DNA from: Micropterus salmoides
Lineage: Eukaryota; Chordata; Actinopteri; Centrarchiformes; Centrarchidae
Direction: 5' to 3'
DNA length: 64,000 nt
Assembly (NCBI RefSeq): GCF_014851395.1
Contig: NW_024040152.1
Coordinates: 15,464,308-15,528,307, forward strand
Every line of letters begins with the position of its first letter. Positions within the stretch are counted from its first letter, which is position 1. Under the pieces are notes generated by a model. It saw only the letters and a list, made by a program, of their open reading frames with translations, was not told the origin of the DNA and searched no databases. The translations under genes and the position numbers were made by a program. This document shows positions 1 through 12,300 of this stretch, in pieces.

Positions 1-3000
1 ATCTGTAATTATTTCCATATATTTGGCATTGTAAAATATTAAATGAAATTAACAGACTGTACCACTGATGAAAACTGTTTATTAACAATGCCTAGTTTCT
101 CTGGAGCAGAGACTAATCTCCATGTTAACTTGTTCTAGGCACTCATCATGTCTATAGATACACCATTTATCTCAATCTTTTCTATGGTTGGATTATTGTG
201 CATCAGTACTCGCCTGGTACGGACTGTTACTGTGATTGGACCGGGGGTGATAATGAGTGAGGCTCCGCTTAAGTGCTAGAAGACTGTAACAGCTGAAAAT
301 TAGGAGTACGCATAAATCAAGGAAACGACTCCCAGCTTGTAAAATACATCGCAAAATGAGACAAATGTCACGGATTTGAAATGTTCTGTGTTCAGCTTTT
401 AGGCACAAAAAGTCACCCGCATCATTCAACTGTATCAGTAATTAGATATGAACTGAATGGCACTTTGCTTCTCCGTGTGACATATCTCTCTGAGTAAAAT
501 TATTCCTGATTTGTCTCCGAGGTTCAAAGAATATCACTTTTGTCGAGAAATATGTAAATGTGTGAAGTTATTGTGTTGGAGGTGTTGGCAATAATAGACA
601 GAAGCAGATCTGTCTCCCACAGAAATTATAATTATATGTAATTATCAAAACATCCCTATCTGTGGCAGAGAATGTAGGCACAGATGGGGGGAGAAGGATG
701 CTGAAATAACAGAGGGCTCCACTTGTTTCAGTTACATGCTCCTCTGACCTTCTGAGGAGAGTTCAGCAGAGAGAAAAATAAGAGACACAAAGCATCAGTT
801 CTCCCACTGACTAATGTTCCAAAAGAGCTCTCTCCGGGAGAATTTGTCTTCTGTCGCCTCTAAACGTTCAGCTTGATTTGCAGAATTGTCTTCAGCGTTT
901 ACACTTCTACAATCAAACCTGGAACATGTTGGCCAAGTGTCCACTGCAACACAAACAAGAGACATGTTTAGAAAGAAGATCTTCTCCTCACATATTGACA
1001 CACATGTGCACACAATATAGCTACTTTTATTTTATTAATTGCATTGTGTGTGTGTGTGTGTGTGTGTGCGTGTGTGTGTGTGTGTGTGTGAGTGTGTGTG
1101 TGCGCACGCTGGGGGAAGCCGAGTGTGTGTGTTAGCGTGCCTGTTTGGTTGCAGGAGGAACACGCTCCCTGTAAAAGCCAGTGATGGAGAAGAGAGAAAG
1201 AGAGCAGAGGGATAAATGCAGGGTAGGGATTTAAATGAGCAAAGAGATTGTGGCGAGCGGGAAGAGCCAGAGGTATAGATGCAGAGACGACCATGAGTGG
1301 GAGGGCGGTGTGTGGGTGGCACAGAATCAAGTACATTTCTCCCAGCACTTACCAATACAACATAGCACATCACACAAACAGCACCGCCAAACAGTTCTGC
1401 AAATATTGTCAATGCCACACACAAGAAGAGTGCTAATCAAGAGTGTAAATCAGATGCTGTTAGAGCAGTTAAAGGGGTAGAATCTGAAACTGTAAAAGAA
1501 AAAAAGGCTGTGTGTGTGCATGTGAGAGACTATAGTAGGCATTCTGTAAACCTCCTTGTCTCTTTCTCTCTCCTTTATTCATCTTGCTCCCCCCTTGTCC
1601 TTCTTTCTCCCTGGTTCTGCCTTCCTCTCTTTCTCAGATTCTGTGCGTGGGTTGAGGCAGCTAACTCTCTCAGAATAGCACTGCAGCTCTGTCTGTGTGT
1701 GAGTGAAAGAGGCAGTGAAAGAGAAGGGAGGCAGAATCCAATCGACACCCATTAGCCAAACCAGCTTTCAAAGTCACATCTGCCGTCTCCGGCTCGACAA
1801 GATGACACTGATGCCTCGCGCCGTCATCTGCGAGCGCTGCTCAACTTCCACTGCCATCTTTTCTTCCCAGACTCCATTCACTTCATGAGGATTCTCTGGC
1901 CAAATATCCAAACCACTCCCCCAGACAAATGTGCAATGTGCACAGCTATCTAACAATGCATGTAAAATTCTAGATGTTCAAGATATTAATTCAATAGCCT
2001 ATATGAAGGGCCAGCTCTCAGATCTTTCCAGCTCAACATACAAAAGGAGCAAATGTTTTTTCCTGTAGATATCTCTACAGTGTGATGTTGAGGCAATGCA
2101 GCAGATGGGGAGAGAGAGTGAGGATGGGAACCAAAGGGTGAAGGGCACACATTGAGAACTGTGAAGATGCATCCCTGAGTTACATGGCCACTGGAGGGAG
2201 AACAAACCATTGCCACAGATTCCTGCCACTGCAGACAATTGTATCAAAGCAAGTGAGCCAAACAGCGCCTTACTTTCATTGCAGGATGATGACCAGCTGT
2301 GCATAAGGCTGGCCATGCAACAATTTCAACAGGTGTTTGTTGGAAATGAAACAAAATGGCTTCTTTTTCTTTAGACAAGCTGTTGCAAAAACGAACTGTG
2401 GTGTGCATCAATGACGGGGGAAAACATCCTAAATAGAAGTCATGTTGTTGCAAAAGACGTTTAATGAGAGTGAAAGCGGCGGGGCTGCGGTTGCTTTAGT
2501 CTTAACAGTAAAATATATGCTGCGCAATGACTTCGCATCAGCCAAGTGATTTGGACATTGACTCTTCAGACTACAATCCATCCTTCATTAGGTTAATAAG
2601 TTGCAACTTGCACTGAACAAGCATGCGGGTTTTGGACATGACTTGCATGTAGCAGTAGGTTAAAAGTGCGTGGGTGTATCCGTGCCGGTGTGCGTGTTTG
2701 TGTTTGTGTAGTCCAACTGGATGCGTGTGTGTTATCAGTGGTCTTAATATCAATATGTTCATAATGTCTGTCTGTTTAAGTGATTAAAAGCACGTCTTCC
2801 CAGCATAAAGCCAGTGTGTAGATATTTCTGTGGCGCAGCGTTCATCCAAATGTTTTGTTCGACAGCCTCCAGCACAGCTGATGCGTCTAAACAGATGCCA
2901 AACTCATTTTTCACACAGATAGAAACACGCATTAAAGGTATCAAACAGTTTTGCCTGTAATTCGGCAACTGCTGCTGCATTAATAAAAGGTGCATAATGT
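1..3000. other. Non-coding flank, no gene recognised
   Basis: The open frames here are short, have no family resemblance and are not joined by convincing splice sites. The segment holds a long (GT)n tract near 1044-1111 and AT-rich sequence. It could be intron or upstream DNA of a gene beyond the left edge, which fits the possible untranslated exon that begins at 3012. Confidence 0.5.
1044..1112. repeat. (GT)n microsatellite with interruptions
   Basis: About 70 bases of alternating G and T with single interruptions (GC, GA), ending in an alternating GTGCGCAC stretch. The spurious open frames on both strands here are poly-Cys/Val or poly-His/Thr translations of the repeat. Confidence 0.95.
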
Positions 3001-3011
3001 CGTGTCTTACC

Positions 3012-3110
3012 TGTGCGTTGCTCTGGGGTTCGATGCTGGAGAAAAGCGCTGGGAGAGCCTGCGCACTGTATCTCAGCCTTTCTCAGATGGCAGCCTGTTA
3101 TTGTAGCAGA
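3012..3110 (-). other. Possible untranslated first exon of a leftward gene
   Basis: On the minus strand, G+C-richer sequence without an ATG runs into a consensus donor (ACGCACAG followed by GTAAGACAC) at about 3011/3012. Upstream on the same strand, at 3612-3632, the plus strand reads ATTGG (an inverted CCAAT box) inside a CpG-richer stretch. Together these suggest a 5' untranslated exon of a gene whose coding part lies left of the window. The 5' limit is a guess and the gene cannot be named. Transcript data would decide. Confidence 0.3.
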
Positions 3111-3119
3111 GGATGATCA

Positions 3120-3917
3120 GGACAGCGTGAACTGTTGCCGGATCGGCCACCTGTTTTAAATGCCCGTGTTTTTCACAAGCGCCGCAGATCTCAATCGGTC
3201 TTGATGTGTCTCCATCAGGCTATTGTTCCATAATCCATATCACGGCAGAGAGGGGGGGAAACGCAAGCAAGAGAGAGAGCAAGAGAGAGAGAGAGAGCGA
3301 GAGAGTGTGTCAAACGAGATGTTCTGAGATTTTCTGATACATGTCACAAGGCAATTCAACCCTACCTCAGAAAATTCCGTTTGTTGTATAGCGCAAGTTA
3401 GGCTATAGCCTAGACTAGAGTGCAACTATCCCGGAGAACACCCGGTAGCCTAATTCAGGTGTCAGATAGGCCTATTCAAAATTTCAAATTCGCCCAATTT
3501 AACTTTTCCCCGTCTAGAATTGACTGAGGCTGGTTCCCTTCATAATTTCCAAGCGAGATAGATTACACCGCCTAACTGCGACTGGCCTCACAGAGGTCCG
3601 TCGGTGGGGGAGCGCTGTGATTGGTTGGTCAGACTGGTGCTGATGAGATGCTCAACTCCGCGCTGCTGGTCATTAGGCCCATTCAACTGGTGGCGTTCAT
3701 CTTTATTCCCCTACATTTCATTTTCCTCTTTAATTGAATGACCTAGAGGCCTCCTACATTTTATGGGCTCCCACAAAAAAAACAGACCACTGGTCAGGGA
3801 TTTGGCTTAGTGTTCTTTCAAAAAGTAAAAAGGCAAAGCTGAGAGAAAGCTATAAAAACGGGGGGAACTTATTAAATCAGCTGGTATATTCGGCGGAAAA
3901 CCTCCGAGATCCGAAGT

Positions 3918-3951
<34 letters not shown>

Positions 3952-5060
3952 TAAGAGGAAAAAAGAGAGACGTGGTTGCCACAGCAACTGTGTCATTATG
4001 TTGGTGGCAATTATGAAAGCGATGAAAACTGGGAAGGGGAGAGAGGACTGGCGCAAAAAGCTAACACTGGAGCTTGAACGAAACGGTCAATTACACCGGG
4101 ACCTGCAATGGCAACACTCACATGTCTTTAAGTTTAGGACGAGCATGGCCAGCTGGAAATCCACAAAACGAAAGAGGCAGTGTGTGAAGTTTGTAAGAGA
4201 TGAAGTTGGCTCTTGATTGGCTTCATTTCCACTGTCACATAGGCCTACAGTAACTGCCTCCTCACGATCCTCAGAGTACCAGTAGCTACATGAATGAAAC
4301 CGGATTTTTTTAACCGAGGATTTGCGATAGACTACATGAATTGGAATTAATGATCACACATTATGCCTACAGGATGAATCATAATTAACACCAATTACTC
4401 TGTATGCGACACAGGAAAACCATCATGCATTCCCCTTTAGCCTACACCTGACCCCGACTACATCAGACTAAAGATTATTTTTAAATTTAAGAAAAGATGT
4501 TTCAAAGTGTTTGATTTATGATAACAGCAAATAAAGCTGCTTTAGCACAAATTGGAGAGGATATGCCATGGAGGTGGATAGCAGGTGGGGAAGGTGGAAA
4601 GCACTTCCAAAATGGAGCTTGGGGAAGGTGTAACGGGTTATGTGAAGCCCCAGGTGTCTAAGAAGGGCCTTATTATTACCTGCATGGCAGGCTGCTATTT
4701 CTACATAGGTGGGTGGGCTGCTGCGTGTCTGCAGAGGCTAGTGGAGCCCTTCATTAGATGGTCCAATGACGCTCTACTGGGTGCACTTTCACTCACTGGT
4801 TTGCTGGGGTGGATGCAATTACTGATTTCCTCATAATGGTTATTCCATCACGGCAGAACAGGAGACCAGTATAAACAAAATGAAGTGCTATTATACTACT
4901 GAACAGTAGGCTATAAGCTTCACCCTAGCATCCATTCTCAGAGGCTTTACTGATACACTCGCGCGCACACACATTATTGCAGAACTGGAACATTTTTACC
5001 ATAACAAACAGTATGCAAACCGACACCAAATAAAAGAGCAAATATGACTCATTTTTCATT
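3120..5060. other. Intergenic, no gene recognised
   Basis: Contains a (GA)n purine tract near 3265-3305, a (GT)n tract at 3919-3942 and a few short open frames. The frame at 4585-4836 has a hydrophobic stretch but no splice partners, no family resemblance and no codon bias that I can see. I regard it as chance. Confidence 0.5.
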
Positions 5061-5081
5061 TCACTTCTCCTATTTCAATGT

Positions 5082-5087
5082 TTTATT
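5082..5087 (-). terminator. ube2s: Candidate poly(A) signal of ube2s
   Basis: TTTATT on the plus strand is AATAAA on the minus strand, about 1.28 kb downstream of the ube2s stop codon. It would give a long 3' UTR over 5060-6363. No better-placed hexamer was noted, but cleavage-site data would be needed to confirm it. Confidence 0.45.
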
Positions 5088-6363
5088 AATTTAAATAATT
5101 TAAAATGGACACAAAATATCCAGCCAACAGTCTGCACAATAGCAGGGGTTTCACAGGCATCTTTTCCATCCAAATTAACACAGCGCTTCAGTGTGTTTCC
5201 TTGGGAAATGTAGAACCCCGCATGCATTTTGAACAGAGAGAAAACCTGCCCAGGAAACCCCACCAGTGCAACAGGTCAGGAGACGAATTATCAAACGTGG
5301 AAAGTTCTCCTACAGATGTCTGCTCAGGTACCCACATGGCCGGTAGGAGAGCTGGGAATTTGAGAGCACATAACTGCTTTGTAGGGAATCAGGAGCAGTT
5401 TAAACGAGTCACACCACTGTATGCTCAGTACAGAGAATAGATGATTCTTTTTTTGTTTTTGTTTTTTAATATAAAAAAGTAGTCTGGCAACCTACCCTGT
5501 TCCCCTAAAGCCACTGATCTAGGTCTTCACACACAACCACAAGACAGCTGAATATGAACATGTCAATTATAAACAACTTTTGAAAATACTGGACAGTGAA
5601 ACAATTTTAGAAAAATAAAAAATAAACTTAAAAAAGGGGGTTGAGATTCCATTAAGAACATAACAGACTTATACTCCACTGCTAACTCTTTCCATACCTT
5701 TACTTCATTCAGATCACAATGTGAAAAATACAATTTAAAAAGACTGTGTGACATTAACATTTCTCTCCCAATAGTGAACCCACCAACTTCTTGCATAACT
5801 GTTTAGAAACTTCTACCATTATTTGCTTTGAGCTCAATTTGAAAACCTGTTTTTTTAAAGTTACATCCTGGTTTAGACTCAAGGGTTGAGTCTGGCTGAG
5901 CAGTACACAGTACCATCACAGCATTGTCCAAGAAACACTTTACAAAAAAGGGCTGATATCAAGTTTAAACAATAGTGGTTGTCGTATTAATGGACATTAG
6001 AGGCCACATTTTGCACAGTGAAACTCATTCCCTTTATCATTCATTCACACTAGGCCAAGAGCAAAATACAACTGATGACATAATTTCCGCAGTGGAGGTG
6101 AAATCTTTCATCTTTCCTTTTTAAAGAGGACAAAATATTCGTCATCATGTCTTTAGGTATGGAAATAATTAACAAACCTGTAATACCAACAGGACAAACT
6201 GATGGCAAAACAGAAGGTGTAAGTACAAAGTGGACAGTCTGGCTAGGTGGTAGAAAGAGTCAGAAAATAAGGGAACAAAACATAGCACACTTCAATATTT
6301 ATATTTACACACACTCGCGCTCACACACATACAAGCTCACACACTGAGAATTTCGCTGAGGTA

Positions 6364-6732
6364 TTAAAGTCGCCTCAATGCGCGCTTTTTATCTGCTTTC
6401 TTTTTCCCTGCTACATTATTGGTGTTACCATTACTGTTGCTATTGCTGGTGGTGGTACTGGCTCCATTAGCTCCATTACCCAGAGCTGCTGGCACAGCTG
6501 CTGCACTGGGTCCCGCTCTCTTCATGGGGTCACCCGCGTGCTTCTTTGGCTGTGGGCCGTCATTAGGGTCCTGAGGTGCCCCAGAGGTACCGCCGGGCCC
6601 GCCCATCGCATGGATCTCTGTGAGCAGACGAGCTCGGGACTCATATTCTGCATAGTCCTCTAACAGCAAACGCCCAGCCTCTTCGTTCAGAGCCGACTCT
6701 GGGTTCGGATGGATGAGAAGACACTTGATCGT
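6364..6732 (-). CDS. ube2s: ube2s terminal coding exon
   Basis: Begins after a CCCCACAG acceptor with TIKCLLIHPNPESALNEEAG and ends with stop TAA at 6364-6366. It encodes the last UBC helices, a Gly/Pro/Asn linker and the ALRRL tail. It is the longest ube2s exon. Confidence 0.95.
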   Translation of the reverse strand, partial: TIKCLLIHPNPESALNEEAGRLLLEDYAEYESRARLLTEIHAMGGPGGTSGAPQDPNDGPQPKKHAGDPMKRAGPSAAAVPAALGNGANGASTTTSNSNSNGNTNNVAGKKKADKKRALRRL

Positions 6733-9220
6733 CTGTGGGGAAATAAAGACGGAAATGTAAAAACAGCGGAGGCAACTAGGCTGACACTCAGACCAACCAA
6801 GACGGATGGTGCCTCTTACAAGTAAGACATGTCGGAGGCCGAGTTCTGCTTTCCAGTCCCTCTTCAGCACGTTGACACAGATCTCTCCCTTGTGACCCAC
6901 GTTGGGGTGAAAAATCTTGGTCAGGAAATACCCCTTGGGTGGAACAGCAGGGAAGTCCTTCCCGAGGACCAGACGCATTCGGAAAACGCCACCAGCAAAT
7001 GGAGTTCCCTCTGTCAAAGCATAAAGAATTCATCTCATGAACAGTATGTAATGACTGTGCCAAATTTGCTCCAGAGAAAGAAAGAGGGGCATCAAGCGGC
7101 AACTGAGTCAACTAACAAAAACAAAGAATCACCCAAGTCAGCCAGAGATCATTTAGTTCAAACTCCCTGTCTTTATCACTGTAGTGCCACTTGAAAGTGT
7201 ATGTGTCAGTTTTAGATAGTTTGTTTGTTTGATAGTATCAGTACCCAATAAATCAAAGCTATGTTGCTCAGTGGGGGAGTTAACGAAATGCGGACAAGTG
7301 TCTGGCTCCTCAAGGCCTACTTAACAATAACAAGGTCTGAAGCAATGAGCTCATAGTGACAAGATAGCATGTACACTGTTGACTGTGTGGTTCAAGTGGG
7401 TTATGTGTCTCACATGTAATTAGCAACATCATAAATAGAGCCATTATATAATAGTAAGTACATTTTCAAGGAGCCATGGAGAAGAAAAATCGACTTAGTT
7501 GTTTGTCTCATGAGTAAATTATGCAAAACATAAATTATGTAAAAAAAAAAAAGAAAAAAAAAAGAAAAAAGAATAAATAAGTAGTTCCATGAAGCTGGTG
7601 GCCGATCTTAACATTTACGCATAGATAGTTAACACCAACTACCTAAACATAGTGGAGCGGACAACTGTGACATCTTCGCAATCACAGGGAGAGGTAAACA
7701 GGCAACAGGTGTAATTACCTTGGGATGATAAAAAAAAAGAGAAATCTCTGTTCACTGCCAAATAGTCATCATGCTATTACTAAATGTGTAGCGGTGGGGC
7801 AGCTGACATACTGTAAACTGCAAGTATAATGTGGATGCAGCAAATTTGTAATCAGAAGTATACAATAAACCATAAGCTGCAAGTTAGCTACCGGGCTAAA
7901 GGTAGCTCTTGACCAATAATGGCATTATAAAGACAGTCAAAGGAAATATAAAATAATCTTTATTTTAAAAATAATTTTATACATTAGTTATTTAAGATTG
8001 GATGTGATAAAATCCTTGCGGACCTACACAAATTGCATGGCGACTGTTTAATTTTTTTAGTTTCCCTTTACAGTAAAGTATATGTTCTAGGGCTGAAACG
8101 ATTCATCGATTAAAACGATAAAATCGATTAATAAAATTCACTGACAAAAATTATTTGCATCGATGCTTCGTTTAATCCATTTAACTATACACTACAGTGT
8201 TTCGCACGGACATTTATTACTGTCGCACATCGCGCTTACGCTGTGAACACGACGTGATTATAATGGTGCTGTTTGCAATGTGGAGGAGGAGAGAGAAAAT
8301 AGCAAGGGACAAAGAAGAAAGTGTCCAAAGTATGGGATTATTTCAAACTAAAGAAAACTCTGTAATGTTATAGTCCGTCCACCGTAAAACGAAATTTATA
8401 ACGAAGCCCCGATGTTCTGGCAGCGGACCACAGACAAGGTAAAGCTGATGATACACGGGGCAACTTTTTGAGCAATCTTGCTGGTGGCAAGTCTGACTAT
8501 GTTTTGAACGGATAGCGGCGGAGTGGTGGGGGAAGGGGATTACGGTAGTAATCTTTACCATTGACGGCAATGTTGCCCTGCACGATTGCTCTAAATGTTG
8601 CTCCATGTATCATCAGCTTAAACAGTAACAGCAACTTTAGCATTTAGCTGAAATCATGATTGATTGTTGAGTTGAAGGCTAGCCAAAGTAAGCCGCAGAC
8701 CTCAGCTGAAAATGTACACGTGCGTTTGTTGTTCTCCGTTTTGGGCCGTGAGTTGTAACCTCACAGTCATTCATTAACTGGGTGTCGGGGAGCTGCACCT
8801 TTTAACTCACCTGCAGCTCTCTCTGTAGCTCAGACAATCCCTGCTACCTGCATATGTTAATCCATCCTTTCACCCAGATTCTTTGTCTGTTATTATAAAG
8901 ATGGCGATAGTAAAAACAGCTGTTTCGTGTGCAGGATTGCTCATTTCCCGTTTCACATTTCCCATGTGTTTTCTTGACAAAACGTGGATTGGAGACCTGC
9001 ATCAGGTGACAGAGCCGCTTTCAGCTCCTGTAGTGTGTTTGTGTCCCTGTCACCTATCAGTCACGTAGCGTGAACGCCACAACACCACCACAAACTTCAA
9101 GACTGCCGTCATATGACGCCAAGCAAAAGTACTTCTTCAACGACTCAACGATGAATCGTTGAAATAATCTATGGAAGCTTCGAATACTAAAATCGTTAGC
9201 TGCAGCCCTAATATGTTCTA

Positions 9221-9268
<48 letters not shown>

Positions 9269-11641
9269 ACAGGGCAGAACGATCAATCGAAATATTATTG
9301 AAATCGCAATATGGTCAAGTGCAATATCCAGCTGCAAATTTTTGAGATAGGTCAAAATGTGTCACAACATACTGTTATAAATGAAGCATTGTGATGCTAC
9401 ACAGAAGCCACGGCCTAAAAATCACACTCTTCAGACGTAAGGGAACATCCTTGTTTGGTACAGCCTCAAGCAAAAATACAATGAAATTACCAAAAAGAGA
9501 CCATTCCCACAACCAAGATTCACATTTTTTTGCGTAACATGACAGCTTCCCAAAAGTGAAGCCAAAATCTTCCGGTGGCTGGCTGCTGTATAGGTCATAA
9601 ACGCCACCCTCTCCATGTTAGCACAAGGGACATGGGCCAAACAACAACAAAAAAAACAAAGTTCATGGCAGCCCCCCTGTCCGGAATATTTTGGCTTTAC
9701 TTTTGTACAGTAGGCGGAAGTGGAGACACGCTGTTCATTTTGACACAGTCAATGGTTCTACAGGAATCCTGCGAGTGTTACCTGATAGCTTGCATGTCAA
9801 ATCAATAAAATGTCAAAATACATGTTCAGTGTAGACCTTTCAGTAATTCCATTTGTTCAGGGTTTCAGACTTTTTTTTTTTTTTTTTTTTACAAATAGTG
9901 AGACAGTATGATATTATACTAAGAAAACTGTCTTGTGGACAGAAAGAAATATACCCAAATCAATAATGAAATGTGAAAGACACTGCAGCATGAAATAAAA
10001 AATGGAATAAAAGACATTAAAATGACCTATCTTAAGTGTCTTATCATGAATAATTTCTTATAATGCATTGGCAAGGTGCAGACCAGTGTGAGTTTCTATG
10101 CAAAAATCAAAATTAGTACTGCAATGTTTTAATGCATCTTATCATAGCCAGTGGAAGCTTGCGTAACACCATGTTGCAATCTTTACCTGGTCCTTCAATG
10201 GCTGTATGCAGTTCAGTTATGTCTTCCTCACTGGGATAAATCTTGATACCCTCAGGCGGGTCTGCTGCTAAAGCTGAAACCTCTTTGTAGACCAAGCGAA
10301 GAACATGAGGCGGCAAATTCTCCACATTGGAGTTCTAGAGAGAGACAGCAAGATGAGTTAGTCAACTTGGGTTCTGCATATGGACAAAAACAGGCACAAA
10401 CCCATGGGGCAAAAGCTTTATTTTAAAAAGGGGTATTTAGACCATGTTGAGAACTGCTTTGCCAACGCCAAAAACTTACTGACTGAAGAGAGGAAGTTCA
10501 CTTTGGTCGACAGAATAGTTAAATGTACTCATGACTGTACAGTGTATCTAGTATATTGATAATGGCCTGTCACCTAATGTAACTGCCTAAAATATATACA
10601 ATGCTTGCAAGTACTATGGTTGTATTTCCTTATGATTGGCAACATGTTTTGTACTTATATTTTGACTAATTAGGCAAAAATAACGTATCAAGTTTGTGAA
10701 AATTACAAATACTGTTATCAGCTTCGATAAGCCACAATAGCCTGGTCACCGCAGACCTAACTGGTATGACTTAAATGTTTAAGCTATCATCAAAACTGTC
10801 CATTTTTATCAAGGATTATCAATCCATTGCGCTAACATTAAAATAAACCAATGCGACGTTTTTAATGATGTCGACAAACATTTTTCGACATACTGGTATT
10901 TTTAATAATAAAGAAAATAGTAAAATATCAACTATCACTAAAGATCCAACTGGCACAAGACAAACCCACCACTAACATCAATTGAGATGCTCCATCTTTT
11001 CCTCTTGCTGATGTAAGGTTAATGTTAACTTACAGACACGGCGTGGTTTTCTATGTTTGGTTGCGCTTTATTACTAACGTTATGTCGTTATATTCATAAC
11101 GTTGATCATTTTAACTTTTACCGAAGAAACAATGAGCTTTCTTTGGTGAGTTAAGTTACTAACGTTAAAGTTCTTGCACCACGCAAGAAGCCGCATAACG
11201 TTAGAACGCTAGTCTAACAAGTTCTTATCTAATTTGTTTAACGTAAGCTTATCTGGCATCAACACAATCACAAAAGTCAAGCTACATTAACGTTACCATA
11301 ACAGTAAGGTAATGGTAACATTCATTAACGACCACACAGAGTGAAGATAACTTTAACGGTAGGTTAGCGTTTCATTGCGGTTAGCAGTCCTAGCCTAGCC
11401 TTAGTCTGATAACGTTCATGTTGAAGCTGCTCTGTGTTTTAAAATGTGTGATCCAGTATTTATTATGACGAGTTTATCTTATACATTTTAGAAATGCAGA
11501 TTACGTTTCTTGGTTAACGCAAGAGACTCCAGCAAGTAGACACAGTCCAAATTAAAAGCTCGACGGTTGGCGACGGCTAAACATCGAATCAAGCTAGCAG
11601 ATACCCCCGTTAGCCATTAGCTCTGCCGTGAAACCTACCAT
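6364..11641 (-). CDS. ube2s: Ubiquitin-conjugating enzyme E2 S
   Basis: Four coding exons on the minus strand: 11639-11641 (only the ATG), 10187-10334, 6820-7010 and 6364-6732. They have GT-AG junctions and an open phase, giving 236 residues (human about 222). The UBC fold spans roughly residues 9-160. It contains the E2 HPN signature (His85-Pro86-Asn87) and the active-site Cys95 in GEICVNVLKRDW, at the same number as in human. A Ser/Thr/Asn-rich linker follows, then a Lys-rich tail ending ALRRL, the Leu-Arg tail that docks UBE2S on the APC/C. Known role: it elongates Lys11-linked ubiquitin chains on APC/C substrates in mitosis. The start is fixed by the ATG that ends exon 1, directly before the GTAGGT donor; exon 2 continues NSNVENLPP as in mammals. 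The extra length lies in the low-complexity linker. Intron 2 carries the transposon cluster at 8088-9835. Confidence 0.96.
7541..7570. repeat. A-rich tract in ube2s intron 2
   Basis: Near-homopolymeric A with single G interruptions. It may be an old retrotransposon tail or slippage; no attached element is recognisable. Confidence 0.6.
8318..8362 (+). pseudogene. BED-finger remnant of a hAT transposase
   Basis: A short open stretch reads VSKVWDYFKL followed by KKTL, a typical opening of BED-type zinc fingers in hAT (ZBED-like) transposases. The Cys pair and the remainder are missing because the frame closes within a few codons. This is a decayed fragment inside the transposon. Confidence 0.5.
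8442..8619. mobile_element. Nested MITE with ~36-bp terminal inverted repeats
   Basis: The left end AAGCTGATGATACACGGGGC... and the reverse complement of the right end match at about 32 of 36 positions. The whole is 178 bp and cannot encode a protein. It is embedded in the hAT element, so it either inserted later or is an internal palindrome of that family. Possible duplicated TA/TAA at the borders is too short to be decisive. Confidence 0.65.
9223..9264. repeat. (TA)n microsatellite
   Basis: About 20 uninterrupted TA units directly after the right flank of the hAT element. Such tracts are typical insertion targets and slippage sites. Confidence 0.9.
9267..9835. repeat. Composite of degraded teleost repeats
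   Basis: The left part (CAGGGCAGAACGATCAATCG..., ending near 9340) resembles the terminal sequence of a hAT-like family with ATCGAAAT motifs. The right part (about 9560-9730, with CTCTCCATGTTAG and CCGGAATATTTTGGC) looks like a second family. No clean target duplication could be found. The assignment rests on recognising similar sequences in fish genomes, not on a search. Confidence 0.45.
9871..9892. repeat. Poly(T) run
   Basis: About 22 consecutive T in ube2s intron 2. On the minus strand this is poly(A), possibly the tail of an old retroinsertion, but no body is recognisable. Confidence 0.7.
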
Positions 11642-12049
11642 CTTCAAAAGGAGTTCTGCTAAAGTGGTCGATGTCTGGCTGGTGTCAGATATGTGGAGAC
11701 TTTTCCGTAATGTTTGAAAAATATCTTTGAGGAAAACTTAGCCGGGTCTCACTGGCTCCGGATCTTTTCTTATTTTCGTTGACACAGGAACAAAAATACG
11801 ATCCTCAGTTTAACCTACTAACGTTACCACAGACCAATGGACATCTTAGTGACGCGATGCGTCTGAAAAGACGATCCAATCATTATACTGTATTGTCGTT
11901 GCGTCAAAGTGGGGAGGCCTATCAGCAACACAGAAATAAAATAATGACTGATGCTAGTCAGCTATTGGTCTGTTTGAAAAACTCACATTCCCCTGAACAA
12001 TACAATTAAGAGTCAGAAGAGAAAATTTGACTGTGTATCAAATCTAAAT

Positions 12050-12125
12050 TCATTACATTTACATTTACTCATTTGGCAAACGCTTTTATCCAAAGCGACT
12101 TACAGTAGAATAGAAGCAGGAAAGG
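12050..12125. repeat. Dispersed teleost repeat fragment
   Basis: Contains the motif TTTGGCAAACGCTTTTATCC followed by AAAGCGACTTACAG, which recurs very widely in fish genomes. Its family is not assigned here. It lies just beyond the ube2s promoter. Confidence 0.6.
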
Positions 12126-12300
12126 GAGAACAGTAATGAGTAGATGAATATTTAACAGTCTATGTGTGAGACTGATACAACTGTAACCACCTTCAAAAGC
12201 AGACACTGCTCATAATGGCAAAGATGAAGGCAGACGTTTACAGGAGTAGCTAGGGCGCACAAAATAGCGGGGGTCTTATCATTAAGTCAAACACAGCATT

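Larger units (their letters stand above)
8088..9210. mobile_element. Non-autonomous hAT-type DNA transposon
   Basis: The ends are TAGGGCTG...CAGCCCTA, and the first about 16 bases are imperfect inverted copies (TAGGGCTGAAACGATT against TAGGGCTG-CAGCT-AACGATT). The element is flanked by a perfect 8-bp direct repeat, ATATGTTC, at 8080-8087 and 9211-9218, the target-site duplication size of hAT elements. Near 8318-8362 the plus strand translates as KVSKVWDYFKLKKTL, like the start of a BED zinc finger found in hAT transposases, but the frame is soon broken. It is therefore a deleted, 1.12-kb copy. It sits in ube2s intron 2 and contains another short inverted-repeat element at 8442-8619. Confidence 0.85.

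Noticed and set aside
968..1424. Open frames of 126-129 residues on the minus strand
   Set aside because: They are largely translations of the (GT)n microsatellite as His/Thr runs, without domains or splice context.
4585..4836. 83-residue open frame with a hydrophobic segment
   Set aside because: No partner exons, no recognisable family and no good start context; probably chance.
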